This document shows, piece after piece, positions 1 through 12,500 of a stretch of 39,860 nt of DNA. Position numbers and translations under genes: made by a program. The stretch spans positions 1 through 39,860 of the forward strand of contig CAZEGF010000012.1 of assembly GCA_964511965.1 (NCBI GenBank), read 5' to 3'. The notes under the pieces were generated by a model. It was not told the origin of the DNA, did no database searches, and saw only the letters and a list, made by a program, of their open reading frames with translations. Every line of letters starts with the position of its first letter. The stretch's first letter is position 1. The stretch is from JAUSNA01 sp964511965 (GTDB taxonomy: Bacteria; Patescibacteriota; Microgenomatia; Levybacterales; GWA1-39-11).

Positions 1-500
1 GCAATATTGCTTGGGTCATGATAACCAACATTTACCAATACTAGAATCTTTCCGACGGCATTTGTGTCACTATTTGAGTAAGATCCGACCGCGCGGCCAA
101 TTATCTTTCCGGCAGTTGTTGCTTTAACTCCTATACCTGGAACTCCTGAAGCAGTTATCAGGTCTCCGGGGTTGATATCGCCATTTGCTGATGAAACTTG
201 GGTGCTGACTAACCCCTGAAGACCGACCGTTATAGAACCGTCACCCAAATCTTCTCCTCCGGTAAATGTCGGGAATTCTGATGCGACACCAACAACTTTG
301 TCAGAATTATTTTGGCAAGGATGAACGTACCCATCAGTCCCAAGACAAACTACTGCTCCCCAAGCGATAGATTCATTACTATCCTTAGGTAGGTACTCAG
401 AAAAGTCAGCGATACCGGCAGTCTTATAATTTACATTCTTTCCGCCATTTCCCTGAATGCTACCGACAATTCCTATTCCTGAGGTTTCAAAGCTAATAAA
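1..500 (-). other. C-terminal-type globular module (DFSEYLP / ITASGVPGIGVKA)
   Basis: This is the most C-terminal part of the protein in view, and it is compositionally ordinary, unlike the repeats. DFSEYLP lies at 387-407, VVCLGTDGYVHPC at 315-353 and GDINPGDLITASGVPGIGVK at 123-182. It ends at the window edge with KILVLVNVGYHDPSNI. A module with an (A/D)xxEYxP motif followed by PGDL(I/L)TxSxxPGxxxKA is, from memory, common near the C-terminus of tail-fibre-like proteins of Patescibacteria, sometimes just before a peptidase S74 chaperone domain. Whether S74 follows cannot be seen. The Cys pair at 345-347 and 315-317 has the same C-x9-C spacing as the repeat junctions. Confidence 0.75.
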
Positions 501-3500
501 GTGATTTGTTGTCTGTACAGTACTTGCAGAATTACCAAGTTTTACAATAAGACCATCTGCATTGACACCTGCATCGGTATTAAATATCTGTGCTGCAGCA
601 GAAGCAGACGGATTATCTCTAACATCCAGCCTAAAGCTTGGAGTAGTTGTGCCTAAACCGACTTGTCCGGTATGCGTGAATGCAGAAGTTGCAACTCCAT
701 TTATAAGTACTTGGAAGTCTCCAGTAGCTCCAGCATTAGCAAGTGACAAGAAGACATTTGAGTTGCTTGATGGAATAATGCTTATTGCACCGGTTCCACT
801 TCCAATATTTGTGGTTGCTCCGGTCTGTGTAGTCTGAAGTGTCACATTTCCGGTTGAGTCAACACTAAGAGTTGCAGGTGCAACACTTGCACCTGAAGAA
901 TTTAGGCTTAATATTCCGTTCCTTTGACCGGTTAGACCTAGATTTAATGTGTTACTGGTACTGGTATCTGTTAATGACATGATAGTACCCAAGCTATTTG
1001 AGACACTAAATGATGAAAGAGTAGGAAGAGCAATTTCAAAATTATTACTTGTTGAGACAATACCACCATTATTAAGACTTAGTACTCCTTCGATATTCAA
1101 ATTTTGTTGGGTCAACGTTGTCCCAAAAGGATTGAAATTGGACGTTATGAAGTTTTGAAGTGATACATCCTTACTTTCTATCCACATTCTGTGTGTTGAG
1201 TCGTTTGTGCCTCCAATAGAAAGCACCTGACCGTTGGTTGGGCTTCCTGAAACGCTAAGTGCAATTATGTCATTTACTGCATAAGAATTATTATTATCCT
1301 CAATTTTAGTGGTGTTTAAAGCTGAATAGAGATCGGTTAGTGAGTCTGAGACAGCACTTATCACCGATACACCTCCTGTATTTGCGCTTCCATCATTTGT
1401 ACCGACAAAAATCTTTGTCTTTGAATCATCGACAGCAACAGATGTTACATTATTCACTGTAACTGCTGCAGTTCCATTTCCTGACAATCTTTGATATGTA
1501 TCAGCACCGGTTACGCCTGTTACTCGGGATGCCGTATGATTTTGGAGAGCAAGACTTCCTGATCCATACAAATGAAGAATTTGAGCAGATGACAGCACGG
1601 TACCGGTAAAGAATGGTTCATCAACGGATCCTCTCAAAAAGTCAGCAGCTGCATCAGATGTTCCTGACCTATCCGCTCCAATAGTTAGAGGAGATCCGGA
1701 ACTTCCAGAGTCATTTACATTAGTTGTTGTTGCAACTTGTACCCCATCAACGTATAAGTATTGATTTCCCCCCGCATTGTCAAATACTCCAACGACATAG
1801 TGCCAATTAGTATCGGTAATGGCAGTTCCAGAAGTTGCAGTTCTTGTCGATCCTGCACCATTCATAACCTCAAGTGTTGGGAAGTTTGTAGCACTGAAGG
1901 AAAGACGGAACATTCTATTTGCATTCGAATTACCCATTTTTGCCATTATTGTGTCTATGGAGGTCCCGGAGGCCGCTCTTTTAACCCAAGCACCGGCTGT
2001 AAATCCACCCGTTGTCGTATCAAAATTATTATTATCCTGACAAGTTGTTGTTGTACTTGAACAAAGATACTTGCTTGTATTTCCAGAACCAAAATCTATA
2101 CCAAGACCCCTGATACCACTTGTAAATACTGGTCTGCCTCGCTCTATAATACCGTCGTTAAGAACAGTTGAGTCTTCCATACGTCCAATCATTGTTCCGG
2201 AAGCAGAAGCAATTTTATTACTTAACGGCCACATACCCCTAATGTCTCCGACCATGTCTTCAGTAATGTAGTCAGAGTTATAGTATTTAGCCAATCCATC
2301 AACCTCATCGTCTTTCTTTGTGTCTATTCTTAGCAGGTTGTCGGCGCTTCCTATATAAACAGTATCTGATGCATTATCTACAGTTGATGAATTATTTATT
2401 ACAAAAAGAGATGTTGGTACAAATGTTGCATCAAATGGTGCAGGTCCTGCAGTAAATACAAGGCTTGCAAATGTGTTAGTGTCGGTTGTGTCGACTCCGT
2501 AATTAGATGTTGAAATATTTCCATATACAACATCTGCCAGAACATTATTACCTGCTCCAATTTGACTCAAAACTTTATATTTTACTTTCAAAACATTGTT
2601 ACTACCACTTTCAATCGTGTAGTAGAATGTTCCTGTTGGAGTGAGGTAAACAAGCCTTGAATTTGCATTAGCTCCAAAGTTTGCAACCATACTTTGAGAT
2701 GTATAGTTAAATACAGTTGCTGCACCTCTCGTACCTCCGGTTGTTCCAACTACAAAATAATCATTACCCCTTATATTTGCCGCTCTTACATTGTTAATTG
2801 ATGAACTTGGTATTAATTCAGTTGTAGTTGTTGTATATGCAGCGTATGCTGCTGCGCTATTTCTGGCTCCTATATAAGTTGAATTTGATGAATTAGAAGA
2901 TGATGTATACCTCCATGATGTATCATTTTTGAAATCAACAACATACAAACCAACCGTCGTTCCTACAAATAACTTTCCATTAAGAGCATAAACTGAGGTT
3001 ATTGATGAACTTGTTGTCGGACCAATCATATTTTCTGTAGCACCTGCCCCCTTATCAAACCTCATCCACAGTGAATTATCTTTCGCATCATAAATACTAA
3101 CAGCTCCTGTTGCTGTGCTTGTTCCTACAATAATAGCTTTTTTAGGAAATGCTCGTTGACCGCATCTATCATCTGATCCGGGAGTACAATTTGCAGCAGT
3201 ATTATCAAGTGTTTCGTTGTACCATGATGAAGTTCTTGCTGCTGAGTTGTCTGTCCAGTTACCCCCATCCGTATCTTTTGATGTGTCATAGACATACGTA
3301 TCAACTATATTTCCGTTCCCAGCAGGTTGTTGTTGATCAGTGTGTCCTCCTAATGAAACATCTCGATCGTTAACTGCAAAGGTGTTAGGGGTTATCGAAC
3401 CCGGAGTTTTTGATGTTGATACAACAAATTTATCTGCAGGTGCTGTGGTACCAAAACCGATATTTCCTTGATCAGCAATAAGTGCGTAGTTATTTGTTCC

Positions 3501-6500
3501 ACCTGAAGCTGTAAGATATGCAGCGATATTTGTTGATCCCGTACCGGTATTTATTACCGATGAACTTAATCCATAAGCTGTATGTGATGAGTTTGAGTTC
3601 GTACCGCTTCTTGAGAGTTGAAGCAGTGTAGAGTTACCACTAGTACCACCTGCAGTTGATGTAGAGGATATTTTCTCCAAAACGCCGGTACTAAATGTGT
3701 TGGCGGATCCTGTGTCGATTGTCAACAATGTTCCCGTATTTACGGTAGCAGAAGTTAGATACATACCATTACCTGATGTCAAGGATGGAGTATTGAAGTA
3801 AAAGGCTGAATTGGCTCCTGTCGTGTTAGTGTTTGAAGAGGTAAATGTCTGGGTAGCATTTGCACCTGATGTAAAGTCAATCTTTGCACCTGAAGTGTTA
3901 TTACCAATAGCGGTATTTCCAGAAACGATATTGAGATTTAGAGGTGCACCATTGAGTGCAAATGTCCCGGATGATGTCATTGTAGCTGTTGACAATCCGG
4001 TTGAATTGATGCTTCCTGATGTCGATGTCAAATTAAGTGCACCTGTTGTTTGCGTGAATCCGTTAGAAGCAGTTAAAGTTTGAGCAGAAGTGAGAGATCC
4101 AAGATTATTAGTCAAAAGTCCAGATCGTCCAATGCTAAATGTTGAAGCATTTGTACCTGCGATAGTGACAGTTCCGCCGGTTGTTCCTGATCCTGCATCA
4201 ATTGTTACTCCTCCTCCAATTGAAGTGGCTCCACCTTCATCTCCTCCAAGAAGTGACAATGTGCCACCTGTTTGTGAAGCAGTATTGTTAATCGATGGTT
4301 GAATCTTGAGATTTGATCCACCTGTTAGAGTAGTAAGTGCAGCCGTTGATCCACCGGTTAATGAAATAGCACCTAGTTCAGAAACGGTAAGCGATGGTGT
4401 TCCACCTGATTGAATTTGCAATGGAGTTCCGGTAGTACCTGCTGCAGTATCGTTGATGACAAATCCGGTCGCCGTACCGGCATTAGTAATGGTAAATGAA
4501 GTTGGTGTTCCAAGGCTACCGGCTAGAGTAAACGCAATATCTCGTGCAGTTGTAGTTGTTATTGTATTACCTAGATCATAAGATGTTTGCAACCCTCCAC
4601 ATTTATACAGATTGTTTGATCCGTCAATACAGATCTGATTGTTTAAAGTTCCACTAGTTCCAAGTCCTGAAAGAACAATACTACCTGAAGAAGTAATACC
4701 GGTCGCTCCAGAAATCGTACCTGCATTTGTTATTCCTCCAGTGTTATTATTGATGCCTCCGGTTATATTTGCACCACCTGCACTTACCGTTATTCCTCCT
4801 GATGATACAGTCAAAAGACCACCGATTGTCTGAGCTGTTGTGAAGTTATTGTTTTGCCCTTTATAAGCGACATTAGTTAATGTACCTGTTGTGTTAATAT
4901 TAGCACCACCAACTTGTAATCCTGATGTTGCATTTACAGTACCTGTTGTCAATGTGCCTGTAGTACCGTTGTCAACCAAAGTAAGTAATGTATTTGGTGA
5001 TCCTTCAGCATCATTTATAGTTAATGTTCCGTTATTACCAACAGTTGCGAGGGTAATTACAGGTGAAACATTTGAAAGAGCGAGCGGAGTAGCACTTGAA
5101 AGTGTGACAAGCCCTGATGCTCCGATTGTTGTAGCACCGGAAACTGCTCCCGTATTTGTTATACCTCCGGTGTTGTTGTTAATACCGCCGGTAATATTTG
5201 CTCCACCTGCACTTACGGTTAACCCACCTGACGATACGGTAAGTAGACCTCCTATTGTTTGTCCTACGGTGAAGTTGTTGTTTTGACCTTTGTAAGCGAC
5301 GTTACTTAATGTCCCGGTTGTATTTATATCGGTACCCCCAACTTGTAGGGCTGATGAAGCATTAATTGTTGCAACTGACAGTGTTCCATTTGTCCCATTA
5401 TCTGTCAACGTTAACAGTGTATTTGGGGATCCTTCAGCATCTTTTATAGTTAAGACACCATTTGTCCCGGCTGTTGCAAGCGTAATAGCCTCAGTTGAGC
5501 CTGAAAGCGTTAGAGGTGAAGCATTTGATAGAGTAACAGTTCCTGATGCATTTATTGTCGTCGCACCGGCAATAGAACCGGCATTTGTAATACCTCCAGT
5601 ATTATTATTAATACCACCGGTAATAGAAGCCCCACCCGAACTTACAGTTAATAACCCTCCAATTGTTTGACCAACGGTGAAGTTGTTATTTTGTCCTTTG
5701 TAGGCGACATTTGAGAGTGTTCCGGTAGTATTGATGTTGGTTCCACCTACTGAAAGAGCTGTTGTTGCATTTATTGTTCCGGTTACTGAAAGGTCTCCGG
5801 TGGTACCCGTATCTGTTAATGTCATTAATGTGTTAGCATCACCATCTACAAAAGTTAGAGTACTATCAACTCCTGCCGCTCCAACGGTAAATGTTGATGC
5901 TGCATTAGTTAGACTTAATGGAGCTGCTCCGGATAGAGTAACTGTGCCAGATGCTCCAATTGTGGTAGCTCCAGAAATAGCACCTGTGCTTGTTATACCC
6001 CCTGTATTGTTATTAATTCCACCTGAGATGTTAGCACCACCCGCGCTAACTGTAACACCACCGGAGCTCACGGTTAACAAACCACCAATGGTTTGAGCTG
6101 TTGTGAAGTTGTTGTTTTGACCTTTGTAAGCGACATTTGAAAGCGTACCGGTTGTATTAATGCTTACTCCATTGAGTTGAATAGCAGATGTTCCATTAAG
6201 AGTTGCTCCTTGAATTGTTCCTGATGCTGTAATTGAAGTTGCACCGGCTATTGCACCTGTATTTGTGATCCCACCAGTTTGATTATTAATTCCACCCGTT
6301 ACATCCAGACCCCCACCTTGTATTAGGAGTCCGCCGGATGAGATTGTTTGATTTGTCGTAAATATATTTGCTTGATTTAGGAATGCAACATTTGCAAAAT
6401 CCAAACTTACCCCATTAATTTGAAGATCAGTCAGTGCATTTATTGTATCTACGGTTAATGTCCCTACTGTTCCATTGTCTACTAATGTTAACAACGTATT

Positions 6501-9500
6501 TGGAGATCCTTCCGCATCCTTTATAGTTAATGTCCCATTTGTTCCAGCTGTAGCAAGGGTTACTACCGGTGCTGCATTCGAAAGTGTTACCGGAGACGCA
6601 CTTGATAGAGTTACTGCTCCTGAAGCATTAATCGTCGTGACTCCGGCTATAGAACCTGCATTCGTTATACCACCGGTATTGTTATTGAGTCCACCCGTTA
6701 TTGAGGCTCCTCCGGATGAAACGGTGAGAAGTCCTGCAATAGATTGCGCGGTTGTGAAATTATTATTTTGTCCTTTATAAGCAACGTTTGTAAGCGTATT
6801 TGTCGTGTTAATGTTTGTTCCATTCAAAAGTAAACCGGATGTTGCATTTACGGTGCCTGTTACTGCCAGATTCCCGGTCGTTCCGGTATCTGTAAGAGTT
6901 GCAAGCGTATTTGCATCTCCATCTTTAAAGGTAAGGGTACTATTCACACCTGCTGCACCAACCGTAAATGTTGAGGCAGAATTTGTAAGAGTGAGTGGCG
7001 ATGCTCCGGATAATGTAACCGTTCCAGATGCGTCAATTGTAGTTGCGCCGGCAACTGCTCCTGCATTTGTTATTCCACCTGTGTTGTTATTTATTCCACC
7101 GGTTATAGAAGCTCCACCACCACTTACGGTAAGTGCTCCTGCTGATGTTATTGTCCCTGTTCCGGTTGTTGAAATATTACCTGATGTTGATAATGTACCA
7201 AGCTCAGAAATACTTAATTTTGTTGATCCTGCAGATTGGACTAGAAGAGCACTTCCTGTAGAACCGGTAACGATGTCGTTTATTACAAGGGCATTTCCTG
7301 TTCCACCATTTGTTAGATTAAAGGATGTCTGTGTTGCAAGGCTTGATCCCAATGTGAAGTTGATGTCACGACCCGTGGTTGTAGTAATAGTGTTCCCGGC
7401 ATCATACGCTTGTTGAAGTGTTTCATTAAATGCAGTTGGTCCACAAGTTGAAATTTGATTTGAAGCGTTACTACATAATATTGTTGTTCCAGAACCTGCA
7501 AGGTTTGGAACTCTTACAGTATCATTGAGAATTATCTCACCGGATCCATTTGCAACAAGTGTCAAATCCTCATTGGATCCTGTTGTAATATCTGTTGATG
7601 CTCCTGATATTGTTATACCTCCACCAATTGTTTGTCCGGTAGTAAAGTTATTGTCTTGGCCCTTATATGCAACATTTGAAAGCGTGCCTGTATCATTTAT
7701 ATCAGCCCCGTTGAATTGAAGAGCAGTAGTACCATTTATGATTGGTGCTGTTATGCTTGACGAAGCGGTCGCATACGTTATTTGAGTTAGCGCTCCAGTA
7801 TTGGTTATACCACCATTATTATTGTTAATTCCTCCGGTAATTGAAGCTCCTCCTGCACTTATAGTAAGACCTCCGGAAGAAATAGTTTGCGCTGCAGTAA
7901 AGTTGTTTGCTTGATTCTTGTATGCAACGTTTGTAAGTGTCCCTGCTGTATTGATATCAGCTCCTCCATATTGAAGAGCCGTAGAACCATTTATTGTTGC
8001 AACTGTTAGAGTTCCAACTGATCCATTATCAACTAATGTCAAAAGTGTATTTGGGGAACCGGCAGAATCCTTAATCGTTAGAGTACCATTAGCATTGCTT
8101 GCTCCAAGTGTAACAACCGGTGTAGTGTTACTGAGTGCAAGAGGAGATGACCCTGATAGAGTAACTGTTCCGCTGGCAGCTATTGTTGTAGCTCCAGCAA
8201 TTGCTCCTGTATTTGTAATACCACCTGTTGTATTGTCAATTCCACCATTTATTGATGCGCCACCTGATGATACGGTAAGAAGGCCTGCAATTGTTTGGGC
8301 GGTTGTGAAGTTATTATTTTGTCCTTTGTAGGCTACATTACTAAGTGTCCCCGTTGTGTTAATATCTGTTCCCCCTACTTGCAAGCCCAAAGTTGCATTA
8401 ACTGTTCCTGTTGTGAGCGTTGCATCGGTTCCATTGTCAGTTAGGGTAAGCAGAGTATTTGGTGAACTTTCTGCATCTTTTATGGTTAATACACCATCAG
8501 TTCCCAATGTTGCTAATGTTATGTTTGGTGCAGAATTTGAAAGAGTCAGTGGTGATGCTCCTGACAAAGTAACTGTTCCACTAGCTGCAATTGTAGTTGC
8601 ACTAGCTATTGCACCGGTATTTGTAATGCCACCGTTATTATTATTTAATCCTCCGGTAATTGAAGCTCCGCCGGATGTTACGGAAAGTGCGCCACCAATT
8701 GTTTGGCCAACAGTGAAGTTATTATTTTGTCCTTTATAAGCAACGTTAGTGAGAGTTCCTGTCGTATTAATATTTGCTCCATTAAATTGAAGAGCAGAAG
8801 TTGCATTTATTATTGGTGCAGTAAGACTTACGGAAGCAGTTGCATATGTAATTTGGGTTAGTGATCCTGTATTTATTATTCCACCGTTATTATTATTTAT
8901 TCCCCCTGTAATTGAAGCACCACCCGTAGTAACGGTTAAGGCTCCACCGATTGTTTGTCCTGTTGTAAAGCTATTATCCTGACCTTTGTAAGCAACATTA
9001 CTGAGTGTTCCCGTTGTGTTTATATCAGTACCATTTATTTGAAGTCCTGAGAGGGCATTAATTGTATCTACCGAAAGAGTTCCAACGCTTCCATTATCCA
9101 CTAAGGTGAGTAATGTATTTGGTGTCCCATTTGAGTCTTTAATTGTAAGGGTTCCATTCGCATTTCCTGCTCCAAGTGTGACAATTGGCGTTGTGTTTGA
9201 GAGAGTCAGTGGTGATGCCCCTGACAAAGTTACTGTTCCGCTGGCAGCAATAGTTGTTGCACCGGCTACAGCTCCTGTATTTGTTATACCTCCATTATTA
9301 TTATTAATTCCTCCTGTAATAGATGCACCACCACCAGATACTGTTAGTGCTCCGGCTGAGGTAATAGTTCCGGTCCCAGTTGTTGAAATATTGCCTGATG
9401 TTGAGAGAACACCATTCTCGTTGATAGTAAGCTTGCTTACTCCTCCGGATTGTATGTCAAGAGATGTATTTGTTGCTGCATTTGTATCATTAATAACAAA

Positions 9501-12500
9501 TGCGGTTGCAGTTCCGTCATTAGTAAGTGTAAGTGAAGTTGACAGCCCGGTTCCTAATGTGAAGTCAATATTTCGTCCAATCGTTGTGGTAATAGTATTA
9601 CCTACATCATAAACAGATTGCAGTGTTCCGGCTCCGGCAGAACATGTCGCGATTTGGTTAGAAGCGTTTCGGCATAATGAAGTTGCTCCTGCAGAACCCA
9701 ATGTTGGAATTTGAACAGTATCATTAAGGACTATTACACCTGTTCCGTTTGCAACAAGGGTAAGGTCTTCATTAGATCCAGTTGTAAGGTCTGTTGATGC
9801 TCCTGAAGTAGTTACAGTTCCACTTATTGTCTGTCCGGTTGTAAAGTTATTGTTTTGCCCTTTGTAAGCAACATTGCTAAGTGTACCGGTAGTGTTAACA
9901 TCTGTTCCATTGAATTGAAGTGCTGTTGTTGCATTTATAACTGGGGCTGTAATACTTACTGAAGCTGTAGCATATGTTATTTCGGTAAGAGAGCCTGTAT
10001 TTATAATGCCACCGTTGTTGTTGTTTATTCCTCCAGTAATATTTGCTCCACCTGATGACACCGTAAGTAAACCTCCAATTGTTTGTCCGACCGTAAACAG
10101 ATTATCCTGTCCCTTATATGCAACGTTAGTTAATGTTCCAGTCGCGTTGATATCAGCTCCACCAATCTGAAGGGCTGAAGTTCCATTAATAGTGTTTACT
10201 GTGAGAGTTCCAACCGTTCCATTATCAACGAGAGAAAGCAATGTGTTTGGTGAACCGGCTGAATCTTTAATTAGAAGAGTTCCATTCGCATTTCCTGCTC
10301 CCAAAGTAATCACAGGATTAGAGTTAGAGAATGTAAGTGGTGTTGCGCTTGAAAGTGTAACAAGCCCTGATGCACCAATTGTTGTTGCGCCTGCAATTGC
10401 GCCGGTATTTGTAATTCCCCCTGTATTATTGTCGATCCCTCCCGTAATAGAGGCTCCTCCTGTTGTAACCGTTAGTGCCCCACCTATTGTTTGACCTACC
10501 GTAAAGCTATTGTTTTGTCCTTTGTAAGCAACGTTTGTGAGCGTTCCGGTGGTATTTATATTTACACCATTAAGTTGGAATGCAGAAGTTGCATTTACGG
10601 TTGCTCCCTGAATAGTTCCTGATGCGGTAATGCTTGTTGCACCACTGATGGCTCCGGTATTTGTAATTCCACCGGTTGTATTATCAATTCCACCGGTTAT
10701 AGATGCACCACCGGATGAAACAGTCAAAAGACCACCAATTGTTTGGCCAACCGTAAAGTTATTATTTTGATTCTTGTAGGCAACATTTGAAAGCGTTCCA
10801 TCAGTATTTATATCAACTCCACCAACTTGAAGTGCGGATGTTGCATTTATAGTGTTTACTGTCAAAGTTCCAACCGTACCGTTATCGACAAGTGTCAAGA
10901 GTGTGTTAGGTGATCCCTCATTATCTGTAATTGAGAGCGTTCCATTTGTTCCCGCTGTTGCTAATTTCACGGTTGGTCCTGCATTTGAGAGAACAAGTGG
11001 GGTTGCATTAGATAGCGTAGCTGTTCCCGTTGCATTAATAGTTGATACTCCACTGAGAGCACCTGTATTTATGATTCCATTTCCGTTATTGTTAACTCCA
11101 CCAAAGATCGTCGCTCCGCCTGTTGTGACAGTCAAATTTCCTGCAATAGTTTGTCCGACGGTAAAGTTATTATTTTGATTTTTGTATGCTACATTTGATA
11201 ATGTTCCAGCTGTATTGATATTTGCTCCACCTACCTGAAGAGCGGAAGTTGCATTTATCGTGTTTACTGTCAAAGTTCCAACCGTACCGTTATCAACAAG
11301 TGTCAGGAGCGTGTTTGGTGATCCCTCAGCATCTTTAATCGTAAGCGTTCCGTTATTGCCAGCTGTTGCAAGAGTTACAATAGGACTATTGCTTGAGAAA
11401 GTGACAGGGTTTGCATTAGAGAATATATTTGCAGCATCAAGATAAGCAACGTTACTTAATGTTCCTGCAGTATTGATATTTGCTCCATTTAATTGAATAG
11501 CACTTACTGCATTGAGAGTCCCTGCTGTAATACTTCCGGAAGCAGTTGCGTAAGATATACCTATAATCGAACCTGCGTCAGTAATTCCTCCTCCATTATT
11601 TCCAATTCCACCAATTATTGAAGCACCACCGGTTGTTACCGATAACGCACCATTAATAGTTTGACCTACACTAAAACCATTATCCTGATTCTTGTAGGCT
11701 ACATTTGTTAATGTCCCAGCTGTATTTATGTCCACACCTCCAACTTGAAGGGCAGATGTACCATTAATCGTGTTGACCGTCAAAGTTCCAACCGTACCGT
11801 TATCAACCAGAGTCAAGAGTGTGTTAGGTGATCCGTTTGAATCTTTAATAGTTAATGTTCCATTTGCATTTGCTGCTCCTAATGTCACAATCGGAGTAGT
11901 ATTTGATAATGTCAGAGGAGAGGCGCCCGATAGTGTGACAGTCCCTGAAGCCGCAATTGTAGTTGCGCCAGCAATTGCTCCAGTATTTGTAATGCCACCT
12001 GTATTGTTATCAATACCTCCGGTTATTGAGGCTCCACCTGATGTGACTGTAAGCAGTCCACCGATAGTTTGGGCTGTTGTAAAGTTATTGTTTTGTCCTT
12101 TGTAGGCTACATTTGAGAGGGTCCCCGTTGTATTGATATCAATTCCGGAAAGTTGTAGGGCAGATGTGGCATTAAGGGTTGCACCTTGAATTGTTCCGGA
12201 AGCGGTAATACTTGTTGCTTGTGTAATTGCTCCTGTATTTGATATGCCCCCATTATTATTGTTAATGCCACCTGTTATCGATGCTCCGCCTGAAGTGACT
12301 GTCAAAGCTCCTCCAATTGTTTGGCCAACAGTGAAGTTATTATTTTGACCTTTATACGCAACGTTTGTGAGAGTTCCAGTTGTATTAATATTTGTCCCAC
12401 CTACTGAAAGTGTTGCTCCATTAACAGTTCCCGTTACTGAAAGATCGGCAGCAGTTCCGGTATCGGTAATTGTAAGAAGTGTGTTGTTGTCACCATCATT

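Noticed and set aside
6360..6380. Possible frameshift where the anchor reads FLNQANIF instead of AYKGQNNNF
   Set aside because: Flanking motifs stay in the same frame on both sides, and the same AYLNQANTF-type variant recurs elsewhere (18.0, 23.8, 25.2 and 36.7 kb), so it is a genuine unit type.
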